Source of the DNA: Pestalotiopsis fici W106-1
Lineage: Eukaryota; Ascomycota; Sordariomycetes; Amphisphaeriales; Sporocadaceae
Assembly (NCBI RefSeq): GCF_000516985.1
Contig: NW_006917093.1
Location: 4,814,396 to 4,878,395 of the forward strand
Direction: 5' to 3'
DNA length: 64,000 nucleotides
The number at the start of each line of letters is the position of its first letter. Position 1 is the first letter of the stretch. The position numbers and the translations under genes were made by a program. The notes beneath the pieces were generated by a model. That model saw nothing but the letters and a program-made list of their open reading frames with translations. It was not told the DNA's origin and searched no databases. This document shows, piece by piece, positions 11,151-24,059 of the stretch.

Positions 11151-13526
11151 TCAGCTGTTCAGACACGACAGATTGCTAGCTTCTCCTTTTGCCAGCTCGA
11201 CTCTAATAATGCCATCAATCAGAGTCGCCTTGGAACTCGTGGTGTTGCCATCAGACCATACAATTTCTCCATTGATGACAAAATCACGACTTCCCAGGCC
11301 TTCCAACAGAACCTCAACTACTCCACCTGTGCTCGATGGTGCCTCGACACAGATATCGTAGCTATCATCATCCAGTGTCCATTGCACACTGATCGGGCCA
11401 TCCGGCGTCGGAATCACACCCTTCGCCCAGCTCAGATCTCCCACATTAGGCTTCAAACTCCAGCTCTCAAAGCCGGGCTCGGTTGGCTTGACTCCCAAAA
11501 CATAATTGCTCAAAAGAGGCACAATGCCTGTACTCCATCCATGCGCCATACTCGTGAAAGCATCCTCATATGGTTCACCATTGGTGCCGATACCTTCCCA
11601 AAACGTAATCTCCGGGTCGTGAGCAGCCATCCAACCGTGCATGCGGCGAAGCTGTTCCAGTGCCGAAGTCGCCTGTCCGGCTTGGAAACGTGCTGCAATC
11701 TCAAAGTAGGAGATGAAAGCGTACACACGCTGCGAGCATTCATCGCAGCTATCGAGATTATCGCCTCCGGCATCATAGAAGGAATTTCCATATGGATACG
11801 AATTCGCGGACGATAGATAGGACAGAAGTGATGTAGCCGCGCTGGAGTTGGCGGCTATGATGCCAGACAGGATGGCCAGGCTGTTGCCATCTTGCGCGTG
11901 TGCACTACAGCCCTCATCCGAGCAACTGCGATCGAAAAATGCGTTCACTGACGGGTCCCAGAGTACATCAACGAACGACTGCGCGACCACCTTGGCTCTC
12001 TGTCGCCAGTTTTCTGCGTCGGCATCTTGATCGACTATCGTGGCTAGATCAGCAGCTCTCTCAAGAGCTAGGACGTACAAGGCACTATAATAAGCTGCCG
12101 ATCCAGGGCGCTGGAGGAAAGCGTAATCACCGTAACCGTCAGGCCGTAGAAGTAGTGAAGTACTGTTGTCCGTATTAAGAGGATAGTAGTTATCCAAAAG
12201 AACCTTCATGTTCCCGTAGTAGGATTCCAGGTATGTGAGATTCCCGATATAATACACGTGCTCCCAACTACACGAAACCCACCAGAGTGGATAGTCGAAG
12301 AGAGGGAGTTCGTAATTACGACTAGTGAAATCAGCTTGAGTCTCACAAAGACATCATCCAAGGAATTGATCACAAGGACAACTCACATACTAGCGGGTGG
12401 AATCCACCCATCACTACGTTGGTGCTGAACCAGGTCTTCCATGACATTTCGTGCAGCTTCAAAGATATCGTGTGTCAGATAGCTAGTGAGAGCAGATACA
12501 GCCAGGTCGCCCATATAGGGGTCGCGATCTCTCTTGGGTCCATCATGAATAACGAGCTTGTCGAGCAGCGAAGGGCTTGTCGCATCACGAGGTTCGGTGT
12601 CATTAGCCCGGAACACGTCAGTGTTCATTTCTGTCGTGTAGGCGCCGTCGAACCACCACTGCGTAAGCTGCTCGTCCGAGCATTCGAACCATCCCGTAAA
12701 GGTGTCTGGTGTTCCCAAGTACCCCGACCATTGCAATTGGATAGAGGTTATTGCGACAACACCCTCCGAGGTTGTGTAAGGTGAATCGCTAGCCAGCGCA
12801 TCAAGTTCAATCTTCAAATATCGAAAGCCATGCAGCCCATCGGAGCATACTTGGTTGTCATGTTGGCAGCCCCATTGATCCAGCCATGTGTACGCTCCAG
12901 ATTGAACAGCAATCTAGCAAGATATCAGCAAACATACTCCTGCCATCCAAATATACCATTCAAACCATAGTATCAATGTCCCAAAGTGCGAATTCAGAAT
13001 GACACACCTGATCTGTTCCATTGGTGATCTTTTCATCCTGCACAACAATTCAGCATCAGACATCCACGCCCAACCCAGATCAACTTACCCCATCCGCATT
13101 ATCAGACCTCGTAAAGTCGCTCCGATTCGTCAAAAACTGCAGCGTCTCCGAGAAGCTCATCTTGAGCCCCGGGCGCCCCAACTCCGAATAGCTCTCGGAC
13201 CCAGCAAACTCAATCTCCAGGAGCCCGACGACATTTTGTCCAAAGTCGATCACGACGGTCGGGACCTCACTCGATCCGCTCGCGCGCGTGAGATATGCCG
13301 CGTCCCCTCCGTCGCCGACCAGGGCGTTTGCATTGGTCACGTTTCCTGCGGTATACTGCGACAGGACCTCCTTTGGCCCCACGGCCCGGCTTGCCGGGGC
13401 CCTGACGTACTGATGCCAACTCGGCGCATCCTCGCGGGTCTGCACGGCGTCCGAGACGAGCAGAGCGGCCGGAAGGAGGCCGTGGACATAGGCCCAATAC
13501 ACTAGGAAACGGACGGGCGTGAGCAT
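11151..13526 (-). CDS. Secreted alpha-L-rhamnosidase, GH78
   Basis: Glycoside hydrolase predicted to remove terminal alpha-L-rhamnose from plant or microbial glycans and glycosides outside the cell. Spliced model of 724 aa in four exons: 13526-13089, 13008-13037 (a 30-nt micro-exon read on the minus strand), 12913-12391 and 12334-11151; all junctions keep phase. The ATG at 13526 opens a hydrophobic signal peptide (MLTPVRFLVYWAYVHGLLPA). GH78 signatures: IDFGQNVVGLLEIEF, DNQVCSDGLHGFRYLKIE, the catalytic-region motif HDGPKRDRDPYMGDLAV (general-acid site of the (alpha/alpha)6 barrel), LPLFDYPLWWVSCSWEHV, then EGIGTNGEPYEDAF and AHGWSTGIVPLL, and the C-terminal beta-domain with WSLKPNVGDLSWAKGVIPTP. 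Weakest point: the intron 12390-12335 uses an AAG acceptor, chosen because it restores the conserved frame. Convergent with the HET gene across 1.9 kb. Confidence 0.85.
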
Positions 13527-14710
13527 AATCACCTTTTCCGCCTTATGCGAGTCGAAAGCCAATGAATCAAACTTCGAAAGGAAAAAAAAGAGAGGGAGGG
13601 AACAAGTATGGGAAATTGCTTACCTGGAAACAAAAGCAGGAAGATTACCCAAAGAAGCTTGTCCTGGGCATTTCTAAAAAAGGGCAACAGGGATGGAGAT
13701 GACGGTGCTGTGCAGATCGGCGCGGCCGCTGCTCGTGTGACTCTGATACCCTTTCCATGCTCAACTGGCACAAGTTCTTCGTCTCCTTCTGCCTTTTCGC
13801 TTGCATTATTAATGACATGGTACATACTTGGCGGGGAATGCAGCATCGCCTTTTTCGTTCCAAGCGGGGTGCTGCTGCTGCTGCTGCTGCTTCTGCTCAC
13901 AGTAGTAGTAGTAGTGATCGATGTCTTGTCGACCCAAGAGTGGCTGTGCTTGCTCCCGGGAATATACTTGCCAAAGCTTTGCCTCGAGTGCTTATTGCCC
14001 CGCAATCTCCCGTAATGCCACTTGATCATCACAAGGTAAGGGCAAGCGGGGGACTGCAAGTCTTTGGGTTGATTGGTGTTGATTGGTGGATGATGAGGTT
14101 CGATTGCTTGAACAGGAAATCAATTGGTCTATACAATGTCTTATGCAGCTCTTTCCGACCAAGCGCGTGTCTGCCCATGCAACTGACCAGCCACAGACTG
14201 GAATCTGCGAATAAGAGAATGAGGTGGCTGGTTCAGTGTGCAATGCATGTGGCACGTGGTATCTCGAAGCCAACCCGCGTTGCTTTTTATCTCCCAGGTC
14301 GCGTCACTATCATGTCTTGTGCATACCGAGGATGCATTTGAGGGCGACTTTTCACTCCTGAGAATAGAACAAGCAAGTAGACAAACACACATTCAAGCGT
14401 GGACAAACAAGACAAGATCATTTTTCTGTGAAAGGCAAATTGGCCGACACAAACACCAAACCCGTTTGAAATTATGCTTCCTCTAGAAATTTTGTTGGAT
14501 ATGCTGCCTATTACTGGATTCCTGCTTCGGAAGTCCGTCTAATCGAGAAAACGCCACTGGGAAAATCAATGCACTTGCTGACCAAAACCAAACATGGACC
14601 AAGCCCATGGCCGCTATGAACTAACTTTTGACAATAACATCAAAGCACTGTAGCTTAGTATAATACCGAGCAATGCATTGTTTCTGAGCTATCACTGCTC
14701 ATTACACAAC
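13527..14710. other. Intergenic upstream of rhamnosidase; trinucleotide repeat
   Basis: Between the rhamnosidase start and the 3' end of the NAD-glutamate dehydrogenase gene. It holds a short GCT/CTG tract at about 13870-13893 followed by AGT repeats to 13915. A 176-codon minus-strand frame runs across it (13529-14059), but it is Ser/Thr-homopolymeric through this repeat, has no family resemblance and occupies the rhamnosidase promoter, so it is not called a gene. Confidence 0.5.
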
Positions 14711-17700
14711 CTATTGAGCATTTGCGAGCCTCTTGGACATACTATCATGACAGGTTAGCATCAACAGATTTTTTCCAATGCTTTACACTGAGAAACTTAC
14801 AAGTCAAAGAAGGCGAATTGACTTGGCGCACTGCCAAACTCATACACAAAACGAGAGGCGAGGTAGCTGCCAAAAATGGCACGAAGGTATGCATCTGGGA
14901 CTCGCGAGATGATGGTATCGAGGCCAATCTTCTGGATCAGCAGATTGGGCAGCGCGTCCGCCAATACTGTTCGCCGGATTCTCTCATCCTTCCACAGATC
15001 CGATTGCTGAAGCTCTTCGTCTAGCTTGGTGATTGCTTCAGAAAGCTTGTCAGACAGAATGGAACGGGGAATGCCGGTCTGCTCATGCTCGCGCCAGATG
15101 GCTTCGAATTCTAGCCTGGCATTGTCGCAGATCTTGGCCTGAACCGACTTGACGTAAGCCTGGTAGAACTCGGGGGCCTGGCCGTACTTGTCATGACACA
15201 TGTTGGCGACGAAGCCCTCATCGTCAAAGCTCAGAGATGCGAGGACCTCGAGCGATGATGAAGTCACACCACCCTTGTTGGCAGAAGCATCCTTGTACAG
15301 GATGCAACCGGCGGCCTCAAGTCGCAGCTTCGCGTCTTGCGTGATGAACAAGTTGGCACCTTCTACAATGTATGGGATCTTGGACTTGCCATCTTCAATC
15401 AACTTGCCAACGGTAACAAGATCGATAGACTCGGGCCGGCCACCGCAAGGGACAAATGTGTCAGTCAGTCCAGTGTCCCGCAGATGGAAGGTGTTGCGGA
15501 ATGCAGTGCCGTTGGCTACAACCTCTCCTGTAGGCAGCTTAACATTGACGTCGTCGCACAGCACACGGTAACCGTCCTTGGACAGTTTGGAAATGTCAAA
15601 GTGAGAGATCATGACTCGGCTCTTGGCAAGGCGCAAGAGTTCCTCCTTGTCGAGACCGTTGGGATCCACGAGTACACCAGCTCCATCAATGATGGCAGTG
15701 TACTTCTCGTTGCTGAGCAAGATCTCATTGCTTCCCAGATCGCCGTCCGGTCCACCCGTCTGCATCTTCCTAACTGTCGATGGGTCCAAGTTCTTCTTGC
15801 GGTAGATCCCCTTGACGTATTCACGAACGGAAAGTGTGGTCATTCCGTAAGTATCGTGGGGAATTCCACCGAGCTTGGGGGATTTTCCGGTAAAGAAAGA
15901 CTTCCACCAAGGTGCACCGCGAGAGCGGGCATGCTCGGTTGCCCAGTTCACGAGATCGGCAGTGTTCTCATCCGGTCCCATGAAGAGAATCTCCTGCCTT
16001 CCGTACAGATCGACAATGGGGTTCTTGATGCCGGGTGTCTCGGCCGGCAAAAGAAGGTCCATGATACTGTCAATGTACTTCTCAAATGCCTCTCTGCCCT
16101 TGTCCTGTTGCTTAGGGTCCAGCAGAATGACACCCTTGGAACCGCCTTCGGGTATATCCTTGTTCTTGCGCTGCTGGGTGCTGGCGAGGCCGTAGTTCTC
16201 ATCAAAGAGGTTACGAGCATTGATAGAGTATGCTTCCTTTGATCGAGACTTTACGATTCGAATTCCACCACGGGCGACATCTCTGAAACGCAGGTGGAAC
16301 CCACGAGCTTCAGAGCTGATGACCAGGAACATACCATAGAGGCGCTTGGGATATTCAATCTCGGGCAGGAACACTGGGTCAAGTCTGAAGCTGAGGGCGA
16401 CCTTGGTGGGAGTGAAATAGTTCGTCTTCAGAATGGCATTGTTGAAGACTCTGAAAGATGTCATGACCATCTCTTCGTGCTCATTGGACACTTCCCGAGA
16501 GATCTTCTCCTTCAGATTGGCGTCAGACAGAACTTCGACAGCCGGCGTCGGGGCAATCGTCTCCCGTTCATAGTCTGTTCCCACGCTGAGATGCACGCTC
16601 GCGAACGAAGCGTAGAGAGCACGGACGAGGCCGGGGTAGGCCAAGATGATCTCAAGAATGTAGTCTGGGGTGAATGTCTCGGTACGCAGGCGGCGTTTCA
16701 ATTTGGAGAGGATCTCATTGTGAAGACTGTTGCTTGGGTTCAGAGCCTCTTGGAGTGTGGCGTACTCAGTACCCAATCTGTTCAAGAAGTGCTGGACAAA
16801 CACCCAGACGGAGTGGCCATAGATGGCCTCCTGAAGGCTCAGCTCGCCCGATGCGAACAGAGTGTGAAGCTTGTTCTGGGGGATACAGTAAAGTAGCGAA
16901 ATCTCCTTGGTTATCTGATGGATGGACTGTTCAATCGGAGGGAATTTGCCACTCTCGTTGGGCGCAGGCTTCAGGTAGATACAGATAACAGTGATGCCGT
17001 TGGAGAACTGTTCCACGTACTTTCTGGTGCTAGTAACACCATAGTAGTGGTATAGATCGCTTAGAGCGCTGAACATGCCTCTAGCAGTACGCGATCGGAA
17101 CGCAACAATAAGTCTCTTCTCTTGCGAATCCTCAATGTCAAAAACCTCAATCACCGGGCCAGTACGGCTCACGGCAAGCGAAATGATGTCTCCGTAAAGC
17201 TGCTTGGTGTTGTTTGTCGCCTTGGTCAGGAACATCCGATCGCTGATCACTTCCAGGCGTGTCTCATCGGGAGATGGGTTAGGATCCACAAACTGACACT
17301 GGTACACGAAATAGCACCTGAGAGATGCTTTCGACTGGTCGTCGCCAGAAATTGTGCCAGGAGACCGGAATGTCTCGACGCGAAAACGTCTGGTGCCGAC
17401 ATGATCGAGATACTTGGCTTCGAGCCGAGTCTCGTACCTGGGACCACCGAGTGCGGTCTTGCCCGGCTCACTGGTGTCAATGTAGATGGCATGGTCTGCA
17501 GCCTCCATGTCCAGACGGATGGCCTCTTGTTGGTTGGCACGGCTGCGTGCTGCCACCTTGGCGGCGTAGAGTGAGGTGATGTGTGTCGCAATGACATCGA
17601 CGGTTTCCAGCTGGAAGTAGACATCGTCGATACCCAAGGAGTTGTAGAACCATTCAATCTGTTCATCGACATGCGAGTCGGGAATCCAGCCACTTTCGAC

Positions 17701-17957
17701 CAGAATTGCCCTCACTAGGATACGTTAGAAGGACGTCCGTGGGATGACGGAAAATGCAGCCTACCCTGTTTCATCTGTTCTACTTTGCCCTCGAACTCTG
17801 GTGCAATATAGCCGACTGTGGCCTTACGCAAAATTCGGTGACCATTGCCATTCAGCTTCTGAGGGACTGAGAAATGTGTTGGCTGAGGCGACGGCTGGCG
17901 ACTGGGCTCATCCGAGACCCTTGTCACCAGCTTGTTGACAACGCCGTTGGTAGCCAT
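14711..17957 (-). CDS. gdh2: NAD-specific glutamate dehydrogenase (GDH2 type)
   Basis: Large catabolic NAD-dependent glutamate dehydrogenase; converts glutamate to 2-oxoglutarate and ammonium and feeds carbon from amino acids into the TCA cycle. Spliced model of 1045 aa, close to the usual roughly 1050 of fungal orthologues: exons 17957-17765, 17714-14801 and a terminal 31-nt exon 14741-14711. Catalytic-domain landmarks: MFLVISSEARGFHLRFRDVA, RGGIRIVKSRSKEAYSINAR, EGGSKGVILLDP, then KLGGIPHDTYGMTTLSVREY and the NAD-domain segment IPYIVEGANLFITQDAKLRLE. The last intron (14800-14742) has donor GTAAGT, branch GCTAAC and acceptor ATAG; splicing changes the C-terminus from FFDL-stop to FFDFMSKRLANAQ. 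An in-frame upstream ATG at 18038 would add 27 residues; 17957 is preferred because the resulting length matches the family. Divergent from kynureninase across 6.1 kb. Confidence 0.93.
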
Positions 17958-20900
17958 GGTGGAATCGACTGGATCTAGAAAATCTGTATAATCGGGGAAT
18001 TTGGCTAAAGGTAAATCAGTCGTCTGGAGAGTCAACATAATGACAAGATGAAAATAAAAATATGAGATGGCGAAATGTGATGGCCACGTCTTGAACCGCG
18101 TGGCGGCTCACGTAAGGGGGTATAAGTGTGCAATAGGAACTGCTCAAAAGACTTGAGAAAAAGTTGTCAGATCTTGGCTGTCCACGAGGACATGTATCTT
18201 TCTCGAGACAGATCAAGCCTTTTCAGATATACTGAGCAATGCTTCCATTTTTGCAGGCGAGAACATGTGCAGTTTTATGATCAGAATGCTGTGTACTCGA
18301 TATCTGACGCTCGGATTCATCAACCAGCGACGATACATCATTGGACAATGATCAGCGGCGGTTTCACCGCAGGCCAATGTGTACTCAACATCGGTTTTCG
18401 CGATAAGCCAGAACCAATGAGGTTACATTCCATGAACGCTGGGTTCCCATATCACTTCGTATTTTAATCCGGAGAGGAAACAAGGCTTTCCTCACCGCTG
18501 CATAGGGGTTGTGCTTGTGGTGTCTGATAAGGGGAACCAAAAATAAAGAACCTGGAACTTAACAGGGCGAACGAACATACCTGGACGCAGAAACTGAGTC
18601 GGGGCCTCAGACTAGTGTGAACGTTGGGATGTTTGATTCTGTTCTGGCCCAAACAAAACAACAAAATGCTCTTCGACCAATTTCGAAAGGAAACAATGCA
18701 AAACAATGATAGTTTTGCTGTCAAACTCTTTGCGAGTCACGGAGTCGAAACAAGCTTTCCTGCTGTACAAGGTCGAGGTTAAGACTTGTCGCAGCAAGTA
18801 CGGTAGAAGTGAGGATGACCCGGGAAGTTGGGTGAATGCTTGGCAGTGGACGGTGGGACAGAGACTATTAGGGGGGGCGCAATAGAGCGGATAGGTAGGT
18901 AGGTAATAAGTTGGTGAATTGAATTACAGGGTCCAAGACGCCCCGAACTCAAGTTTTATAGGGTGAACAGGATTTCAATGATAAGAGTGTCTCATCCAGG
19001 AACTAACAAAAGTCTGGACTTTTTAAGACAATACGAGCGAGATGGTAACAATTGGGTGCTACTGGGGGGATGTCGAGAGAATGCTGTCAGCTTCTTACTT
19101 GGTAGGAGTTGGACGATAAGCACAGCCCAGAAAGCTTGGACTATGGGCCGGGATATGGTAGGTTGAGAAGGAAGCGGGAGACGACGATGACGAAGATAGA
19201 TGGTGATGATGACAACCAAGTCAAATCGGCGGAACAAGAGATAAGGGGCAAGTTTTCAATAACTTTTAGGAATGGCGAGGTACAAGAGGAAGAAGGTAGG
19301 TTTCGCCCCACGCCATGAAACTCCTGTATGTTGTTGTGTCTTGACTGGACGGCGGTCTGCTCAAAAGCATATATTAATGTAGTTTCCCGGCGCAGCGTTC
19401 ATGGAAGTCACGACCTTTATATATGTTTTGCGAGGAAGAGAGTTGATCAATGGGATGGATGGACCTGAGACCCAATGAATGTATCCACGATGACACAGAC
19501 CTGAGGAGCAGCAGCACGAGGAGAGCCAATGCTGACCAGACTATACGGGACTTTCGCCTAGACTGGGAGCACCTCATTGTCGTAAAAAATTCTGTCAAAA
19601 GCATGATACCCTTCTTTCCATCACGATCATGGAGCTACCGCCAATCCAATCCAGTTCAGTTCAGTCCAGTCCAGTCCCATGCGGGCCCGGGGAATCAATA
19701 CCTGAATACTTGGTGACTTTGGTTACATTGGATCCCTGCCCTGCGCAATCGATACTCGAGGTACCTGAACATCATCTAGTACATTGTAGTAGGTTACCGC
19801 TGCCCGCCTCTACTCCACAAGTACATTGTCGCGGGGCGCTGAGGCGATTGGTCGTGTACCTGAGCAGCGCAGGGCCCGTCACATGAACCGGCGGGCGCAA
19901 CGAAGTACCTAAGCTGTGGGCTGAGCTGGTGGATGGTTGGGCTAGTGTACCCAAAACAAAATGGACATCCATTTGGGCGCTGCTTTAAGTCTCAAACGGC
20001 AAGAGGCTTACAAAAAAAGGGTGTCATAAATCTGGTGATGAATGCGAGAGAATTGCAGAGATCAATCAATTGGCGGCTATGCTCGGGGACCCGGTTCTCG
20101 AAGCTGTCTTGGCCTGTCGACCCAAGATCCACCCACTAAATCGGGGCCTGCTGCTGCCCTATAGGCAAGACAGGCATCTGGTCAATGGGGGTCATGGGCT
20201 GGAGTCCACTGGCCAGCCAGGTGGGTTAGTTGTTTCTTTCAGGTACCTCACAGGCTCTGGTTACAATGTACCTCCTCCCCTTCTGCCGCAATTGATCAAT
20301 TCTCTTTCCCTTGTGGAACCCGAGCCCGATGTCCATAATCATGCAGGTCTCTGTTTCGTGATCTGCTCTTCTAGAAGTCTCGCTCGCCGTCTCCAGAAGT
20401 AGAAACCTCGGGTAGCATCGCCCACGCATGCCATTGTGCTCTTGTGTTATTGTTTCTTGGTTCCTCTTGTGAGCGTGAAAGATAAGGATCTCTCGGCAAA
20501 GCAGAATAGAGCAGGAAAAGAAAGAAAAGCAAATAAAATACTCGAATGGGATGGATGATTGATACCCACCATGGGGGAAAGGCACGAGTAAACTATGGCG
20601 CCCTTTCTTTCGGTCTCATGCATGACTACACCTGGGACGCAAAAAGACGATAGATAATGTAAATTGAGATGTATATATGAATGTATGTAGGTAGGTATTG
20701 GTGTATGTAGGTAACTTGCCAGATTAGTTACGTATGGAGGTACCTGACTGGACATGGAGCACTGCAATTGATCTTGCCCAGTTTTGGACTTGGACCTGCA
20801 CCTCGACCCCCTTTAGACTTCCCAGGGAGAGAGAAAAAAAATTGATTTGCGCTCCTGCTGCTTTCCTGCTTTACTTACCGCTTCTTCTTTTTTTCCTTTT

Positions 20901-23900
20901 TTTTTTCCACGTTCGTCGAGTCAGAGATCGGATTTGATGGATGCCGAAGCTTTGTCCAACTCTGTTATCTAAGAGCAAGTCGGCTGACTGGCCAACATTG
21001 GGAGGGGGAGAGATGCAACGGCACTTTTCCCAGTTGTCATTCGCAGCAAGTTACGTACCGACAAGACAGGGAAGTCGAGGCAACATACTTGGTGATACTC
21101 GAAGTTGTACGTAAATCTACGTAAATCAAGACACGTCCAGCGTCAACTCTTCATTCCCGGCGCTGCGAATCTGCGACACGGAGGGGAGCTTGAGCTGAAG
21201 GCTGACCTTTAGCGACCCCACAATGCCCCGCGATTTGCGATTTGCATCTTCCCATCGGGTCCGGAGACTCGAGCACGTTATAGACCGACCTCAATTCTCT
21301 TACCCCCATTTTACTTAATCGTGCAGTGCAATTACCAAAACTCACAGCCCACGAGGTCTGTTGGTTTGACGCCAGACGGCCTCGACGGCCTCAAAGGGCA
21401 ACTTTGGGACGATTGCTGACGGCTTCAATGCCGGCATGCTTGCTTTGGCTTTTTCTCTTACGAAACACTGGAACCTATTGACAGCACATTTCCCGCTGCC
21501 AAACATTCCAAGTGGTCGAGCTGGGCCGCCAGGAGGTCCAAGAACACGTCACGAGTCTTGTCGAATATCTCAACAAGATTGCGCGAGCCCGTACTGGCAA
21601 CCTGCAACCCCAGAAAGAAATAATGGCTTCCGAACTCGTGACTTGGGTAGTGCTGAAGCTAATGAAGAAAAAGCTGTACCCCGGATTCCGGGGGTTGGTT
21701 CCGTGACACATAGGAACAGATCCGACACTCGCTCAAACTCCTATCCTTAGCTGAGAAAAACCTGGGGGAGGATTCTAGAATCCAGATTACCGGACTCAAA
21801 CTGGAATTGGACTGGATCGGGCTGGATATCATATTCCCCAACGGTCTCGATCTTGGCTTTCTTTTTTAACTCGGAGGAAATGTCGCTTTCCTCGTGGCGA
21901 GGAGCAGATGCATGCCATGGATCTGGCTATTCGGATTCCTCATTACTCATTACTCAATTTTCAACAAGATTTGCCGTGTCTGCAGCTGACCACACTTCAA
22001 TTTCCCAAGCGAAGCGGCCTTTGATGCTAAGGTGAAAAAAATCAACTGCTACCCCAGATCGACGTAGAAACGTTGTCTTTGTCGGGAACGGCGACCAAAG
22101 GGAGACAGTCAGCTGCCAGTCATAGGCTGGCTGGAATTGGGGTTCTATTTTTGCATCGCGGCTGGGCGAGCCTCGTTCGGGTTCCCCTGAGCCCCTGGCT
22201 GATCTTGATCAGCAGCATGGAAGCACCGCCACGCTTGTGGTCCTCTCTAGCAACTCTAATGCTGTCTACGCACGCCAAAACACGAACTGAGGCTTCCATC
22301 ATCTGCACAATAGTCAATTATCAACACGAACGGATCCTTGAGTTCTCACATGAGCAACTGTCAAGGAGCCTAAGTCGGGAACGTGGCCAGCAATTAGGCC
22401 GCCCAGCATTCTAGCAAAAAGAGCCGCAAGACCTACCAGTACGTGCGACTAGGTCTCACAAAGATTCACGAGCGACCCGAGGAAATGGACGACACCATAC
22501 ATAAATTGGCTGGGCACAGCGCCGAGAAGCTTTAAACTTCAAATTCGCCGGAATTTGCATACGTACCTGCAAATGTAGCCACTCTGACAGAGCCAAGTCG
22601 CCAAGCCTGTGCGTATCTACAAACGGCACATTGGAGAAGCAAATCGAAAAGGGAAAAAAAAAAACGTGGGCCGCATATTGCTTGATTTTTCCCACGACTA
22701 ACGTCACAAAACTCATGGTCAATTAGGATACTCGGCACGTTTAGGTATGTAAGCCGCGTCCATTCGGTCATGTACAATACAACTCTCTCAGAGAACTACT
22801 TTGTTGTGGATAATCTTCTTGTATCTCCAATGCAAGCAAGGCACGGCAGCTAAAAAATCGTTCATACGACCAAAGAGGACCGGGTCCCGTTTGTTGTGGG
22901 TTGAATTCCCCATTGTAACGCCCGCCGTGATGTATCTTTTTTTTTTCTCATCAATGATACGCTTCGAACTGCCACATACGGACCAAGTTCATAAGGCGAA
23001 TTGGGATGCTACTTGGGACCAACGCCGTGATAAGGCCGCTTATCAACGGCTATTTCTTTTGCTGGTCTTGGCTTTTTAGAACAGGTAGTATGCTATTCCC
23101 CCCAGTCAAAACTTTGGGGCATCTATTCCGTATACCAAGCCAGTTTCTTATGATATGTAAGCCGAGTTGGGATAATCGATTTCATGACTGTTGGAGGCCT
23201 CGTTTGCCCCCCATCAGTCACAAATTTTCCATGCAAGAAGAACCAAACTACAGTGTATTTAAGGCTTTGGTCGCCGAAGCAAAACAGGGAGAACAACAAT
23301 CAGCTGCAGGCCATGACAGGTATTGATTGCTTGTTAAGCTCTAAGGAGGCTAGGTACCTGTAGTTACAGGCCACCTGTACTATGTACGGGCACTTAGTGG
23401 GGCACATAGCCAAGTATGTGGTAAAAGTCACCTAAGAGTCATTCATTAATAGAAGCGCCGGCGGGTGAGTGTCCACACTGATTAGTTGCGTTGATAACAA
23501 ACCTACCTATCCGAGGTGATTTCTAGACAAATGGCAATTCTATGATAAGAGCTTAAGAGATAATGACAATTATCATTGAGAGACAATCTTGTTGGTTGTG
23601 CGTGCTGTTTGTGGCTATCAAATCGATACGGTGCGCCACAAAGCCTGAAGGGGGCGCCACTCCCCTGCGAGACCTCGTTGTATCTAGCGGATTCCCAATG
23701 GCGGCAGATTTCCAGGGCCGATCCCCCACCATGGCCGGAGAAAAGACCCTTAATTGCAGCACGGAAAGATAGCCGCTGGCAGGCGTATCAGCGGCATATG
23801 GCGGGGTAGCTTTGGGTAGATACGGAATATATCCAAAAATGTTTTGACGACGGTCCGGACGGATGAGTGAGTGGATTACCTGATTTCACACCAGATCTCC

Positions 23901-24059
23901 GGAGTCGAGTGACTGCCTTTTTGACCCAGAATCAGAGTTTGCTTGCGCTCGTCTCCAAAGCAGCTAACCTTGTCGTTTGACAACTTCTCCAGTCCATTTC
24001 TCCCCGGGTATTCTTCAGTAGGCGTCATTCAGAGAGAAGAAGAGAAAAAAAAAACCGAG
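17958..24059. other. 6.1-kb stretch with no supported gene
   Basis: Lies between the divergent starts of gdh2 and kynureninase. Base composition is ordinary, not RIP-like. Small frames occur on both strands (largest about 113-119 codons at 18126-18467, 20226-20585 and 22073-22414) but none has recognisable sequence. Simple repeats include TAGGTA arrays (18891-18906, 20684-20714) and tandem CCAGT/TCAGT units at about 19645-19675. A 65-codon frame at 21512-21706 (+), without its own ATG at the left edge, reads like an amphipathic helical protein (HVTSLVEYLNKIARAR) and could be a lost-gene fragment. Long regulatory regions or non-coding transcripts are possible but not shown. Confidence 0.5.

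Noticed and set aside
13529..14059. 176-codon minus-strand frame upstream of the rhamnosidase
   Set aside because: Low complexity through a CTG/AGT repeat, no family resemblance, and it occupies the rhamnosidase 5' region.
15337..16242. 301-codon plus-strand frame inside gdh2
   Set aside because: Antisense shadow of a well-conserved enzyme; the sense strand carries clear catalytic motifs.
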